The notes under the pieces were generated by a model. That model was not told the origin of the DNA. It searched no databases and was given only the letters and a program-made list of their open reading frames with translations. Of a stretch of 5,481 bases of DNA, positions 1 through 5,431 are shown piece after piece (position 1 is the first letter of the stretch; the number at the start of each line of letters is the position of its first letter). Both the position numbers and the translations under genes were made by a program. The DNA is from UBA11865 sp035686605. GTDB taxonomy: Bacteria; Chloroflexota; Anaerolineae; Promineifilales; Promineifilaceae. The stretch spans positions 1 to 5,481 of the forward strand of contig DASRZI010000551.1 in the NCBI GenBank assembly GCA_035686605.1, in the 5' to 3' direction.

Positions 1-1
1 C

Positions 2-73
2 CTGACGCCCCAAGTTGGTTTAACCAGGCTCCTAGAACCAGGTGATCCCATCGGTCCTGCCTGGAAGAGATAA
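2..73 (+). CDS. possible C-terminal end of an unidentified gene (5' part outside the window)
   Basis: Reading frame 2 is open from the left edge to a TAA at 71-73, giving 23 residues that end in GPAWKR. If real, this is the tail of a rightward gene that converges on msrA, whose stop lies five bases away at 79-81. Tight convergent ends are common in compact bacterial genomes. The peptide has no recognisable motif, and 23 open codons at an edge can arise by chance. Frame 1 is also open for 14 codons, to a TGA at 43-45, and frame 3 is closed at once. I cannot assign a function, and the call rests only on the open frame and the neat convergent spacing. Confidence 0.3.
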   Translation: MTPQVGLTRLLEPGDPIGPAWKR

Positions 74-78
74 CGTCA

Positions 79-648
79 CTATTTTTGAATCAATCGAGAG
101 GCGTACTTCTTCCGAAATTTAGCCAGCTTCGGCGTGATCACTACCTGGCAATAGGGTTGTTGTCCATTCTGGCGGTAATAATCCTGGTGGTAATCCTCGG
201 CAGGGAAGAACTCAAGGTAAGGGGTGACCTCAGTGACAATCGGATCTTGCCAGATGTTAGTGGAGTCTAGCTCGTCGATTAGCTCGATTGCGACTGACTT
301 TTGCATATCATCATGGTAATAAATCGCGGATCGATACTGGGTACCCACGTCAGCACCTTGTCTATTCAATGTGGTGGGATCATGAATGGCAAAGAACAAT
401 GACAATAGGTCTCGGTATGTGAGTTCGCCTGGTTCAAACGTCACCTGAACAACCTCAGCGTGACCTGTATTGCCACTGCATACCTGACTATAGGTAGGAT
501 TGGAAACCGATCCCCCCGAGTAGCCCGAGACAACTCTCTTGACACCTCGTACCTCGTCAAAGGCGGCTTCCAGGCACCAAAAGCAGCCTCCGGCTAGGGT
601 TGCGACCTCGATCCCAGGTCCTTCTTCTGTGAAATTGTCTTCAATCAT
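79..648 (-). CDS. msrA: peptide-methionine (S)-S-oxide reductase MsrA
   Basis: This enzyme reduces the S-epimer of methionine sulfoxide, free or in proteins, back to methionine, using thioredoxin as the usual electron donor. It acts in the cytoplasm as part of oxidative damage repair. The 189-aa protein has the usual single-domain MsrA length. The active-site motif GCFWC lies at residues 21-25, with catalytic Cys22. Other family landmarks are GYSGG (42-46), VCSGNTGHAEV (56-66, with the conserved Glu65), HDPTT (89-93), QGADVGTQYRSAIYY (97-111) and a late PYCQVVI (165-171), whose Cys167 is the likely resolving cysteine. Cys25 is a further thiol in the active-site motif. No signal peptide is visible. 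The ATG at 648-646 is supported by an AGGAG 11 bases upstream, and homology begins about 15 residues in. The stop is TAG. The gene is divergent from secA2, and no MsrB domain or msrB gene is present in the window. The identification is secure. Confidence 0.97.
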   Translation of the reverse strand: MIEDNFTEEGPGIEVATLAGGCFWCLEAAFDEVRGVKRVVSGYSGGSVSNPTYSQVCSGNTGHAEVVQVTFEPGELTYRDLLSLFFAIHDPTTLNRQGADVGTQYRSAIYYHDDMQKSVAIELIDELDSTNIWQDPIVTEVTPYLEFFPAEDYHQDYYRQNGQQPYCQVVITPKLAKFRKKYASRLIQK

Positions 649-659
649 CTATCAATGAT

Positions 660-664
660 CTCCT
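660..664 (-). promoter_or_regulatory. ribosome binding site of msrA
   Basis: On the minus strand AGGAG precedes the ATG at 648-646 by 11 bases. The spacing is slightly long but usable. It supports this start over any internal codon. Confidence 0.6.
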
Positions 665-677
665 ATCAGAAAAGCTA

Positions 678-706
678 TATTTAATAATAAAGTGCGGCAG
701 TCGCAA
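678..706 (-). promoter_or_regulatory. weak candidate promoter of msrA
   Basis: On the minus strand TTGCGA (706-701, four of six matches to the -35 consensus) lies 17 bases from TAAATA (683-678, three of six). Both sit in an AT-rich stretch just upstream of the msrA ribosome binding site. TATTAT (689-684) in the same stretch matches -10 better but has no well-spaced -35 partner. This is the only plausible promoter region for msrA in the gap, but the exact hexamers are uncertain. Confidence 0.22.
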
Positions 707-903
707 TTCGAACGTCAATGGAACGACCATCTCATTATATGATAAGGTGTTATCTCATTCTGTAAAAAGGTTTTCAAAAAACGCTCGAGTTCCTGCGGAC
801 TGCTCTGGCAGTTTCTCGGCGATCAAAGCCTAATTTCCTGAAACGTTCAGTGTAACTGTTTTCTAAGAAAGATAGTAAAAGTATGCCGGGGCTTGTATCT
901 TTA

Positions 904-928
904 GAGGAGGGTGATAACCAACCTCCTC
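904..928. repeat. 7-bp perfect inverted repeat in the secA2 upstream region
   Basis: GAGGAGG (904-910) and CCTCCTC (922-928) are perfect inverted arms around an 11-base centre. No T-run follows on either strand, so it is not a typical intrinsic terminator. It lies 110 bases before the secA2 start and could be an operator or a leader hairpin. The left arm also resembles a Shine-Dalgarno sequence, but no good start codon follows it. It is the strongest dyad in this gap, yet seven base pairs can occur by chance. Confidence 0.4.
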
Positions 929-981
929 GAGAGCATACCAGCTTGTAATTCATGGTATTTTCATTTACTAATACCCACAGT

Positions 982-1013
982 TAATATCCCCGGGAATTAT
1001 TCCAGGCTTGGAA
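982..1013. repeat. two adjacent dyads just upstream of the secA2 start
   Basis: TAAT-a-TCCC-c-GGGA-ATTA (982-999) is a near-palindrome centred on CCCGGG with one unpaired base. It abuts TTCCA-ggct-TGGAA (1000-1013). Both end within 26 bases of the secA2 ATG at 1039. They could be operators or leader structures that affect translation. No regulator is known for them. Confidence 0.3.
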
Positions 1014-1038
1014 CTATGATTCACAGGCGAGAAAACTG

Positions 1039-1251
1039 ATGGGAGCAGCAAGTAGGCTGAAGGATATTTCCAGGCGCCTTACAGGTCGATTGGGAGCTGA
1101 CGATCTCAGACCAATCCAATCAAAGCTCGAAGCGATAAATAATTTAGAGGCAAGGTTCCAGCGATTAAACGACTCTGAACTACGCCAGCAAGCGGACCAG
1201 TTTAAGAAGCAAGCTGCCACTGGTATGATGCTGAACGAATTATTAGTCTAG
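1039..1251 (+). CDS. SecA2 N-terminal fragment (before the in-frame TAG)
   Basis: These 70 codons encode the N-terminal helices of SecA. The motif LRPIQSKLEAINNLEARF corresponds to the family's usual helix around the first 20-40 residues, followed by LNDSELRQQADQFKK. The fragment ends at TTA TTA GTC TAG, where SecA proteins normally continue LLPEAFAVVRE. Here the sequence continues after the stop as VFALVREIAVRTTGL in the same frame. The TAG therefore aligns with the conserved Glu of PEAFA, and one GAG-to-TAG change would explain it. Alone, this peptide has no ATPase motif and would not be expected to function. Confidence 0.55.
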   Translation: MGAASRLKDISRRLTGRLGADDLRPIQSKLEAINNLEARFQRLNDSELRQQADQFKKQAATGMMLNELLV

Positions 1252-1308
1252 GTATTTGCCCTCGTTCGGGAGATAGCAGTCAGAACCACGGGTCTGCAAC
1301 CGTACGAT

Positions 1309-2883
1309 GTGCAAATTATGGGTGGAATTGGCCTAAATGAGGGAAGAATCGTCCAAATGCAGACGGGGGAAGGTAAGACTTTTGCTGCAGTTGCCCCTAT
1401 TTGTCTCAATGCGCTCAGTGGAAAGGGGGTACACGTCCTGACCTTCAATGACTACCTTGCCAGCAGAGACGCCGTGTGGATGGGTCCGATCTACCAGTTT
1501 TTCGGTTTGAAAGTCGCTTATGTCGTCCAGTCTATGATATCAGCAGAGCGAAAAGCGGCTTACGAAGCAGATGTTACTTATCTCACTGCAAAGGAAGCCG
1601 GCTTTGATTTCCTTCGAGACGGTCTGGCCTATGAAACTGAGGAACTGGTTCAACGAATATTTCACATGGCTGTTATTGACGAAGCTGATTCCATCCTCGT
1701 TGACGAAGCTCGGATACCGCTAGTCCTGGCGGGAGTGGCAGATAAACACGGTGGCGGTCAAGAGAGGATGAACGAGCTCGTAATGCAGCTTGATCCCGGT
1801 CTCCATTACACGGTTGGCGAAGGAGGACGTAGCGTCTATCTGACTGAGGATGGTGGCTCTCAATGCGAGAGGCTCCTCGATTGCGGCGATCTATATTCCG
1901 ATGCCAATCTCCAACTTCTGACGGAGCTCAATCTGGCTCTTCATGCACACATCCTAATGAGGAGAGATGTAGATTACATCGTTCGTCAAGGTCGGGTCGA
2001 GATCGTAGACGACTTTACTGGGCGTGTTATGGAGGACCGGCATTGGCCCTTTGGCTTACAAGCAGCGATCGAGGTCAAGGAGGGCTTGCAGACTTCCAAG
2101 GATTCGCGCGTACTGAGTTCGATCACAATCCAGCACTTTCTGCGCCAATACCCCTCTTTGTGTGGCATGACCGCGACGGCTGAACCCGCAGCCGATGAGC
2201 TGTTCAAATTCTATGAGCTGGAAATGTTGGTTATTCCACCAAACCGCCCTTGTGTTCGAAATGATCATCCTGACTGTGTATTTTCCAATCGCGAAGCAAA
2301 ACACCAGGCGCTTATTGAAGAGATCGAGACCACCCATGCCGATGGGCGGCCTATCCTCGTCGGAACCATCACCGTCGAAGAGTCGGAGATGTTGGCATCA
2401 CGCCTGGAAGAGTCTGGAACAGCCTGCAGCATTCTCAATGCCACGCGTGACGATCAGGAAGCTCGAATCACAGCCGAAGCCGGTGACTTTGGGGCGGTCA
2501 CAATCTCTACTAACATGGCTGGACGAGGAACTGATATCAAGCCAGGCGGGCAATCCGGTGAACGGTATGAACAGGTCAAATCGCTAGGCGGTCTGTATGT
2601 TCTTGGCACGAATCACCACGAGAGCAGCCGAATCGATTACCAACTCCGCGGACGAGCGGGCAGGCAGGGTGATCCTGGTTCTTCTCATTTCTTCGTCAGT
2701 CTTGAGGATGAACTACTTGTGCGATATGGGCTAGCCGATTTGTTTCCAAGACGGTTTCGTTCAGCTAATCAGTCGGAGTCTTTTGATAATGCCGTACTCG
2801 GCGAGCGATTGAACATGCCCAGCGCGTCATTGAAGGGCAGAACTTTGACATTCGCTATGCTTTTTGGCGCTACTCTCGAGTAG
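1309..2883 (+). CDS. SecA2 motor core fragment (NBD1, preprotein-binding domain, NBD2)
   Basis: This open stretch carries the whole ATPase motor. Counting from the GTG at 1309, Walker A is at 17-24, DEAD at 124-127, the preprotein cross-linking region roughly at 135-275 (including HRDVDY-like RRDVDYIV and VDDFTGRVM), GMTATA at 286-291, TNMAGRGTDI at 401-410 and QLRGRAGRQGDPGSS at 445-459. The GTG is the ordinary Val codon of the YDVQ motif in the full gene and has no Shine-Dalgarno sequence nearby, so I doubt it is a natural start. The frame is genuine SecA until about 2805. The last 26 or so residues, to the TAG at 2881-2883, are out-of-frame nonsense. Without the scaffold and finger it could hydrolyse ATP but probably not translocate. 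Confidence 0.55.
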   Translation: MQIMGGIGLNEGRIVQMQTGEGKTFAAVAPICLNALSGKGVHVLTFNDYLASRDAVWMGPIYQFFGLKVAYVVQSMISAERKAAYEADVTYLTAKEAGFDFLRDGLAYETEELVQRIFHMAVIDEADSILVDEARIPLVLAGVADKHGGGQERMNELVMQLDPGLHYTVGEGGRSVYLTEDGGSQCERLLDCGDLYSDANLQLLTELNLALHAHILMRRDVDYIVRQGRVEIVDDFTGRVMEDRHWPFGLQAAIEVKEGLQTSKDSRVLSSITIQHFLRQYPSLCGMTATAEPAADELFKFYELEMLVIPPNRPCVRNDHPDCVFSNREAKHQALIEEIETTHADGRPILVGTITVEESEMLASRLEESGTACSILNATRDDQEARITAEAGDFGAVTISTNMAGRGTDIKPGGQSGERYEQVKSLGGLYVLGTNHHESSRIDYQLRGRAGRQGDPGSSHFFVSLEDELLVRYGLADLFPRRFRSANQSESFDNAVLGERLNMPSASLKGRTLTFAMLFGATLE

Positions 2884-3434
2884 TTGAATATCAGCGTCGC
2901 ATCATCGGCGAGAGACGGCGAAATATACTCTGGTGGAAAACTCCCTTGAATTTACTCCAAGAGCGTGCTGCGACGAAGTGGAAGCAAGCATGTCTTGCAG
3001 CCGGTGAACCAGCTCTCAGAAACGTCGAGAGAAGAATAATGCTGCTGTCAATCGACGAATGCTGGTCCGAGCACTTGGAGAGGATCACAAATACCCAGGA
3101 AGGCATCCATCTTGCCCAAATTGGTGGTATGGATCCGCTTACTGAGTTTCAGAAGGAAGCGGCCTCTTCATACGAGCTGGCGCTGCGATTGATTGATGAA
3201 CGACCAGTTGAGAAATTCAACTCGCTCGAGATAACCTCACCCGATGTCGCATTGGACGAGATGGGACTTCGCGGCCCAACACCGACTTGGACCTATCTGG
3301 TGAGCGATAATGCCTACATGGATCGCCTGGCAACTACACTGGTCAGTTCGAGGCAAATCGGCTTTGCAGCGAATGCGGCGCTGTTGACTCCTATAATCCT
3401 CGTCACCCACCTTCTCAGCAGACTCAGGCGATGA
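2790..3434 (+). CDS. SecA2 C-terminal fragment (helical scaffold, two-helix finger, hydrophobic tail)
   Basis: Frame 3 is open from just after a TAA at 2787-2789. It encodes recognisable SecA from about 2802 (RAIEHAQRVIEGQNFDI) to the TGA at 3432-3434. The first conventional start codon that could be used is a TTG at 2946, with no ribosome binding site, so separate translation is unlikely. The long scaffold helix is followed by the finger, MLLSIDECWSEHLERI, then GIHLAQIGGMDPLTEFQ. At the finger tip, where E. coli SecA has Tyr794, this protein has Ile (codon 3120-3122). The region after PTWTYLVSDN has no zinc-binding cysteines and ends in a 17-20 residue hydrophobic stretch with a terminal RLRR. 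It is the 3' part of the interrupted gene. Confidence 0.55.
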   Translation, partial: CRTRRAIEHAQRVIEGQNFDIRYAFWRYSRVVEYQRRIIGERRRNILWWKTPLNLLQERAATKWKQACLAAGEPALRNVERRIMLLSIDECWSEHLERITNTQEGIHLAQIGGMDPLTEFQKEAASSYELALRLIDERPVEKFNSLEITSPDVALDEMGLRGPTPTWTYLVSDNAYMDRLATTLVSSRQIGFAANAALLTPIILVTHLLSRLRR

Positions 3435-3488
3435 AGGTGTTAGCAGAAGGGCAATCCATTTCATCCAATCGACTTGTCCCCTGGTCGT

Positions 3489-3498
3489 CTGATATCAG
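3489..3498. repeat. perfect 10-bp palindrome CTGATATCAG upstream of the kinase promoter
   Basis: CTGATATCAG is fully self-complementary. It lies 27 bases before the proposed -35 box of the kinase gene and directly abuts the next hairpin. This is a plausible position for a transcription factor site, but no regulator can be named. Confidence 0.4.
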
Positions 3499-3528
3499 CC
3501 AGAAAAATTCGCACCCTGGAATTTCTGG
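3499..3528 (+). repeat. bulged hairpin between secA2 and the kinase gene
   Basis: CCAGAAA (3499-3505) pairs with TTTCTGG (3522-3528). After a two-base AA bulge, TTC (3508-3510) pairs with GAA (3519-3521), leaving an 8-base loop. That is ten base pairs in all. No T-run follows, so it is at best an imperfect terminator for secA2. Its right arm overlaps the proposed -35 box of the kinase promoter, so it could instead act as an operator. Confidence 0.4.
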
Positions 3529-3553
3529 ATAAATCATCGCTTTGGACTATAAT
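3526..3553 (+). promoter_or_regulatory. probable sigma-70-type promoter of the kinase gene
   Basis: A perfect TATAAT lies at 3548-3553. TGGATA (3526-3531) matches four of six -35 positions with a 16-base spacer. Transcription would begin near 3560 and give a leader of about 100 bases. The -10 box is the best promoter element in the window and sits in a non-coding gap just upstream of a complete gene. Confidence 0.55.
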
Positions 3554-3619
3554 CCATCTTGAACGTACCCTTGCATCAAGCACGGTCCCAATCAGAAACT
3601 CAATTTAAATAGAGATCGG

Positions 3620-3640
3620 AGATAGCGCAGCGCGCTGTCT
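3620..3640 (+). promoter_or_regulatory. leader hairpin upstream of the kinase ribosome binding site
   Basis: Bases 3620-3628 pair with 3632-3640 to form a 9-bp stem with one G-U pair around a 3-base AGC loop. The core is AGCGC/GCGCT. It ends 11 bases before the Shine-Dalgarno sequence and would lie in the 5' leader of the kinase mRNA. It could affect translation or mRNA stability. No T-run follows, and it matches no riboswitch class that I recognise. Confidence 0.4.
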
Positions 3641-3651
3641 ACTGAAGTGTG

Positions 3652-3657
3652 AAAGGA
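3652..3657 (+). promoter_or_regulatory. ribosome binding site of the kinase gene
   Basis: AAAGGA lies four bases before the ATG at 3662. The spacing is a little short. It supports this start, which also places the first kinase motif at the usual distance from the N-terminus. Confidence 0.55.
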
Positions 3658-3661
3658 ATCC

Positions 3662-5431
3662 ATGAGTCAGTCAAACTGGATAGGAAAAACCATCGGTGGG
3701 CGATACGAAATTCAATCTTTGCTCGGTCAAGGTGGCATGTCGGCCGTCTACAAAGCGAACGATCCCAACCTTAAACGGGTAGTGGCGATCAAGCTAATCC
3801 ACCCACATCTCTCAAACAACCCTGAATTTGTTCGCAGATTCGAGGAAGAGGCGGCTGCCGTCGCCCGGCTTCGCCATCCGAACATCATTCAGGTTTTCGA
3901 TTTTAACCATGACCAAGATGTCTTCTATATCGTTTTCGAATTTGTGGCAGGTGAGAGCCTTCAACAGTACCAATCTCGTCTTGTAGAGGCTGGTAGGACC
4001 ATGGCCCTGACCCAAACTGTTGAGTTGGGAGCGAGTGTGGCTGATGCCCTCGCTTACGCACACGCCCGCGACATCATTCACCGGGATATAAAGCCAGCCA
4101 ACGTCATGCTAAACGTTCAAAACGAAGCCATCCTGATGGATTTTGGCTTGGTCAAGATCGCCGGAGGTGACTCCCACACCGCCACGGGAGCAGTCATGGG
4201 TACTGCTAGCTATATGTCACCCGAACAGATCAGAGGTGAACGCGTCGACGAGCGGACAGATATCTATTCGCTAGGCATCATGTTGTTCGAGATGGCAGCC
4301 GGTCGACCGCCGTTCAAGGCCGATTCCGCACTCACTCTCATGATGATGCATGTAAACGATCCTGTCCCTGATCTTCAGGAAATTCGACCGGAAGTGCCCC
4401 CGGCGTTGGTCCAAGTGATTGACGAAGCCCTGGCCAAGGATCGGGCAGACCGCTTTGCATCGGCAGAGGAATTTGCTCTGGCATTGCGCTCAGCAATCTT
4501 GAGCGACGCCGGCGCGATCGCTCCCAAAGCAGCGATTGTGGCGATCGCCTCCGCTGCTATCGCGGCAAGTGCTCCTACGGCGACCGGTCCGGGCTCAACC
4601 GTGGCTCAGCCACCTGCAAGCCCGCAACCACCACCAAGACCCCAAGCCGCTCAGGCCCCAGTTCCCCCAATGCCGTCTCAAGCAGCCGCTGCATCGGGAA
4701 AGTCCTCCAAGAGGAACATAGGAATTATCGGGGCGGTAGCTGTGGCGCTGCTTCTGCTGTTGTGCATCGCTTCGGCGGTCATCATTTTTGGATCAGGCCT
4801 GTTATCAGGAGATGATAACAACCAGGATGCAGGCAACGAAACCCAGGTCGCCATGGTGGAGGAAACTCGCGACGAGGCTGCAACGGAAGAGTCCACCGCA
4901 TCTGAGACAGAAGAAGCCGCTGCTGTTACAGACCCGACTAAGACGATACCGGCTGCAACTCTAATACCGACAAAGGAGCCAACAGAAGAACCAACAGAGG
5001 AGGTAACCCTACAGTCCATCCTAGTGCCAACTCTACGGCCAACTGAAGAACCCACCTTGGAGCCTACGTTAGCACCTACAATTCAACCTTCGCCGACGAC
5101 AGCTGCATCGCCAACATCGCCAGCATTTAAGAGCGCCCAGATTACCAACATCACAATCGCCAATGGCCAATATGTCGTCGATTACGTCACCTATGGATAT
5201 ACGCCGTCGCTGCCTGGCGGCGAGCATGTTCATTTTTTCTTTGATACCGTCGGCGTCCTGGACGCGGGTGTGCCCGGTGCTGGCCCCTGGATCCTTTATG
5301 CTGGCCCTGTACCGTTTACTGGATACCCGGTCAACGCACGACCAGCGGGCGCCAGCGAGATGTGCTCCCTGGTTGCCAACCCGGATCACTCCATCCAGCC
5401 AGGGACCGGCAATTGCTTTGCACTGCCCTAG
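3662..5431 (+). CDS. transmembrane Ser/Thr protein kinase with a novel C-terminal ectodomain
   Basis: A 589-aa Hanks-type (PknB-like) kinase that phosphorylates Ser/Thr on cytoplasmic proteins and is probably anchored in the membrane. The kinase domain (about 14-280) has the glycine loop LGQGGMSAVY (21-30), VAIK with Lys44, the helix-C Glu near 63, HRDIKPAN (140-147, Asp142), DFG (160-162), an activation loop with Thr173, Thr175 and Thr181 before YMSPEQ (184-189), and Asp200 in DIYSLG. All catalytic residues are present, so it should be active. Residues 281-350 are an Ala/Pro-rich juxtamembrane segment. One transmembrane helix follows at about 352-378, after SSKRN, which fits the kinase inside and the C-terminus outside. 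Next come an acidic, Thr-rich linker with PTEEPT-type repeats (about 383-488) and a roughly 100-residue domain (489-589) with Cys568 and Cys585. No PASTA repeats are present. The stop is TAG. It lies 227 bases after secA2 and appears to have its own promoter. Confidence 0.93.
   Translation: MSQSNWIGKTIGGRYEIQSLLGQGGMSAVYKANDPNLKRVVAIKLIHPHLSNNPEFVRRFEEEAAAVARLRHPNIIQVFDFNHDQDVFYIVFEFVAGESLQQYQSRLVEAGRTMALTQTVELGASVADALAYAHARDIIHRDIKPANVMLNVQNEAILMDFGLVKIAGGDSHTATGAVMGTASYMSPEQIRGERVDERTDIYSLGIMLFEMAAGRPPFKADSALTLMMMHVNDPVPDLQEIRPEVPPALVQVIDEALAKDRADRFASAEEFALALRSAILSDAGAIAPKAAIVAIASAAIAASAPTATGPGSTVAQPPASPQPPPRPQAAQAPVPPMPSQAAAASGKSSKRNIGIIGAVAVALLLLLCIASAVIIFGSGLLSGDDNNQDAGNETQVAMVEETRDEAATEESTASETEEAAAVTDPTKTIPAATLIPTKEPTEEPTEEVTLQSILVPTLRPTEEPTLEPTLAPTIQPSPTTAASPTSPAFKSAQITNITIANGQYVVDYVTYGYTPSLPGGEHVHFFFDTVGVLDAGVPGAGPWILYAGPVPFTGYPVNARPAGASEMCSLVANPDHSIQPGTGNCFALP
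4976..5086 (+). repeat. Pro-Thr-Glu repeat tract in the kinase linker
   Basis: Residues 439-475 repeat a PT(E/L)EP-like unit (EPTEEPTEE, RPTEEPTLEPTLAPT). The codons vary (cca, cct, ccc; aca, act, acc, acg), so this is a degenerate protein-level repeat rather than a recent DNA tandem expansion. It fits an extended, negatively charged spacer crossing the cell envelope. Confidence 0.6.
5126..5428 (+). other. unassigned extracytoplasmic domain of the kinase
   Basis: Residues 489-589 begin after the linker at FKSAQITNITIANGQYVVDY, which reads like the first beta strands of a compact fold. Marked motifs are GGEHVHFFFDT (519-529), PGAGPWILYAGPVPFTGY (538-555), SEMCSLVANPDHSI (565-578) and GNCFALP (583-589). 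Cys568 and Cys585 could form a disulfide outside the cell. His522, His524 and Asp528 are a possible ligand- or metal-binding cluster. I associate this sequence style with extracellular modules of Chloroflexota proteins but cannot name a family. A sensor role is inferred only from its position. Confidence 0.55.

Larger units (their letters stand above)
649..1038. other. divergent intergenic region between msrA and secA2, with several short dyads
   Basis: I find no convincing gene in these 390 bases. Visible structure includes GATAA-ggtg-TTATC (741-754) flanked by two copies of ATCTCATT (729-736 and 752-759). There are also ACTGC-tctg-GCAGT (799-812), TTTCT-a-AGAAA (860-870), GAGGAGG...CCTCCTC (904-910 with 922-928), a CCCGGG-centred dyad (982-999) and TTCCA-ggct-TGGAA (1000-1013). 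Rightward promoter candidates for secA2 are weak. One is TTGTAA (943-948) with TACTAA (966-971) at 17 bases; another is TTTTCA (958-963) with TAATAT (982-987) at 18 bases. None stands out. The region must carry promoters for both divergent genes, but I cannot place the secA2 one. Confidence 0.5.
1039..3434 (+). pseudogene. secA2: accessory SecA (SecA2-type) preprotein translocase ATPase, interrupted by a nonsense codon and a frameshift
   Basis: Intact homologues are DEAD-family motor ATPases that push unfolded preproteins through SecYEG; SecA2 forms serve a subset of substrates. The first 1760 bases or so read in one frame apart from a TAG at codon 71 (1249-1251). The rest reads one frame back from about 2802. 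Restoring both gives about 797 codons, short for SecA1 but normal for SecA2. Residue numbers assume read-through of the TAG: Q-motif YDVQIMGG (89-96), Walker A MQTGEGKT (107-114), NDYLASRD (137-144), DEAD (214-217), TAT (378-380), TNMAGRGTDI (491-500), QLRGRAGRQGDPGSS (535-549). After the shift come QRVIEGQNFDIRYAFWRYS, the scaffold helix and the two-helix finger. The C-terminal CxCx8CH zinc domain is absent and a hydrophobic tail ends in RLRR. The ATG at 1039 has a weak AGGCGAG seven bases upstream. The low level of decay suggests a recent pseudogene or sequence errors. Confidence 0.85.

Noticed and set aside
22..42. Direct repeat AACCAGG at 22-28 and 36-42
   Set aside because: Seven bases, two copies, at the window edge and possibly inside a coding tail. 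This is within chance expectation.
1..51. Leftward frame opening at ATG 51-49 and running off the left edge, with AGGCAGGA-like bases upstream
   Set aside because: Only 17 codons are visible, with no recognisable motif, and it competes with the rightward frame ending at 73. It could be the start of a gene after msrA, but this cannot be supported.
1249..1251. Genome-wide TAG recoding (pyrrolysine or amber suppression) as the explanation for the secA2 stop
   Set aside because: msrA and the kinase both end at TAG exactly where their families end, and the second lesion in secA2 is not explained by TAG recoding.
2195..2587. Rightward open frame of 130 codons inside secA2
   Set aside because: It overlaps the conserved SecA motor in another frame and has no family features. 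It is a chance open frame.
4514..4548. Two copies of GCGATCGC (4514-4521 and 4541-4548), the cyanobacterial HIP1 palindrome
   Set aside because: Both fall in the same codon phase (Ala-Ile-Ala) within an Ala-rich kinase segment, and no other exact copy was noticed. They are best explained by the protein sequence, not a HIP1-bearing genome.
4678..5055. Leftward open frame of 125 codons rich in Ser, Val and Gly, antisense to the kinase linker
   Set aside because: It is the mirror of the low-complexity Pro/Thr/Glu/Ala coding sequence, which rarely yields stops on the opposite strand. It has no motif or ribosome binding site.
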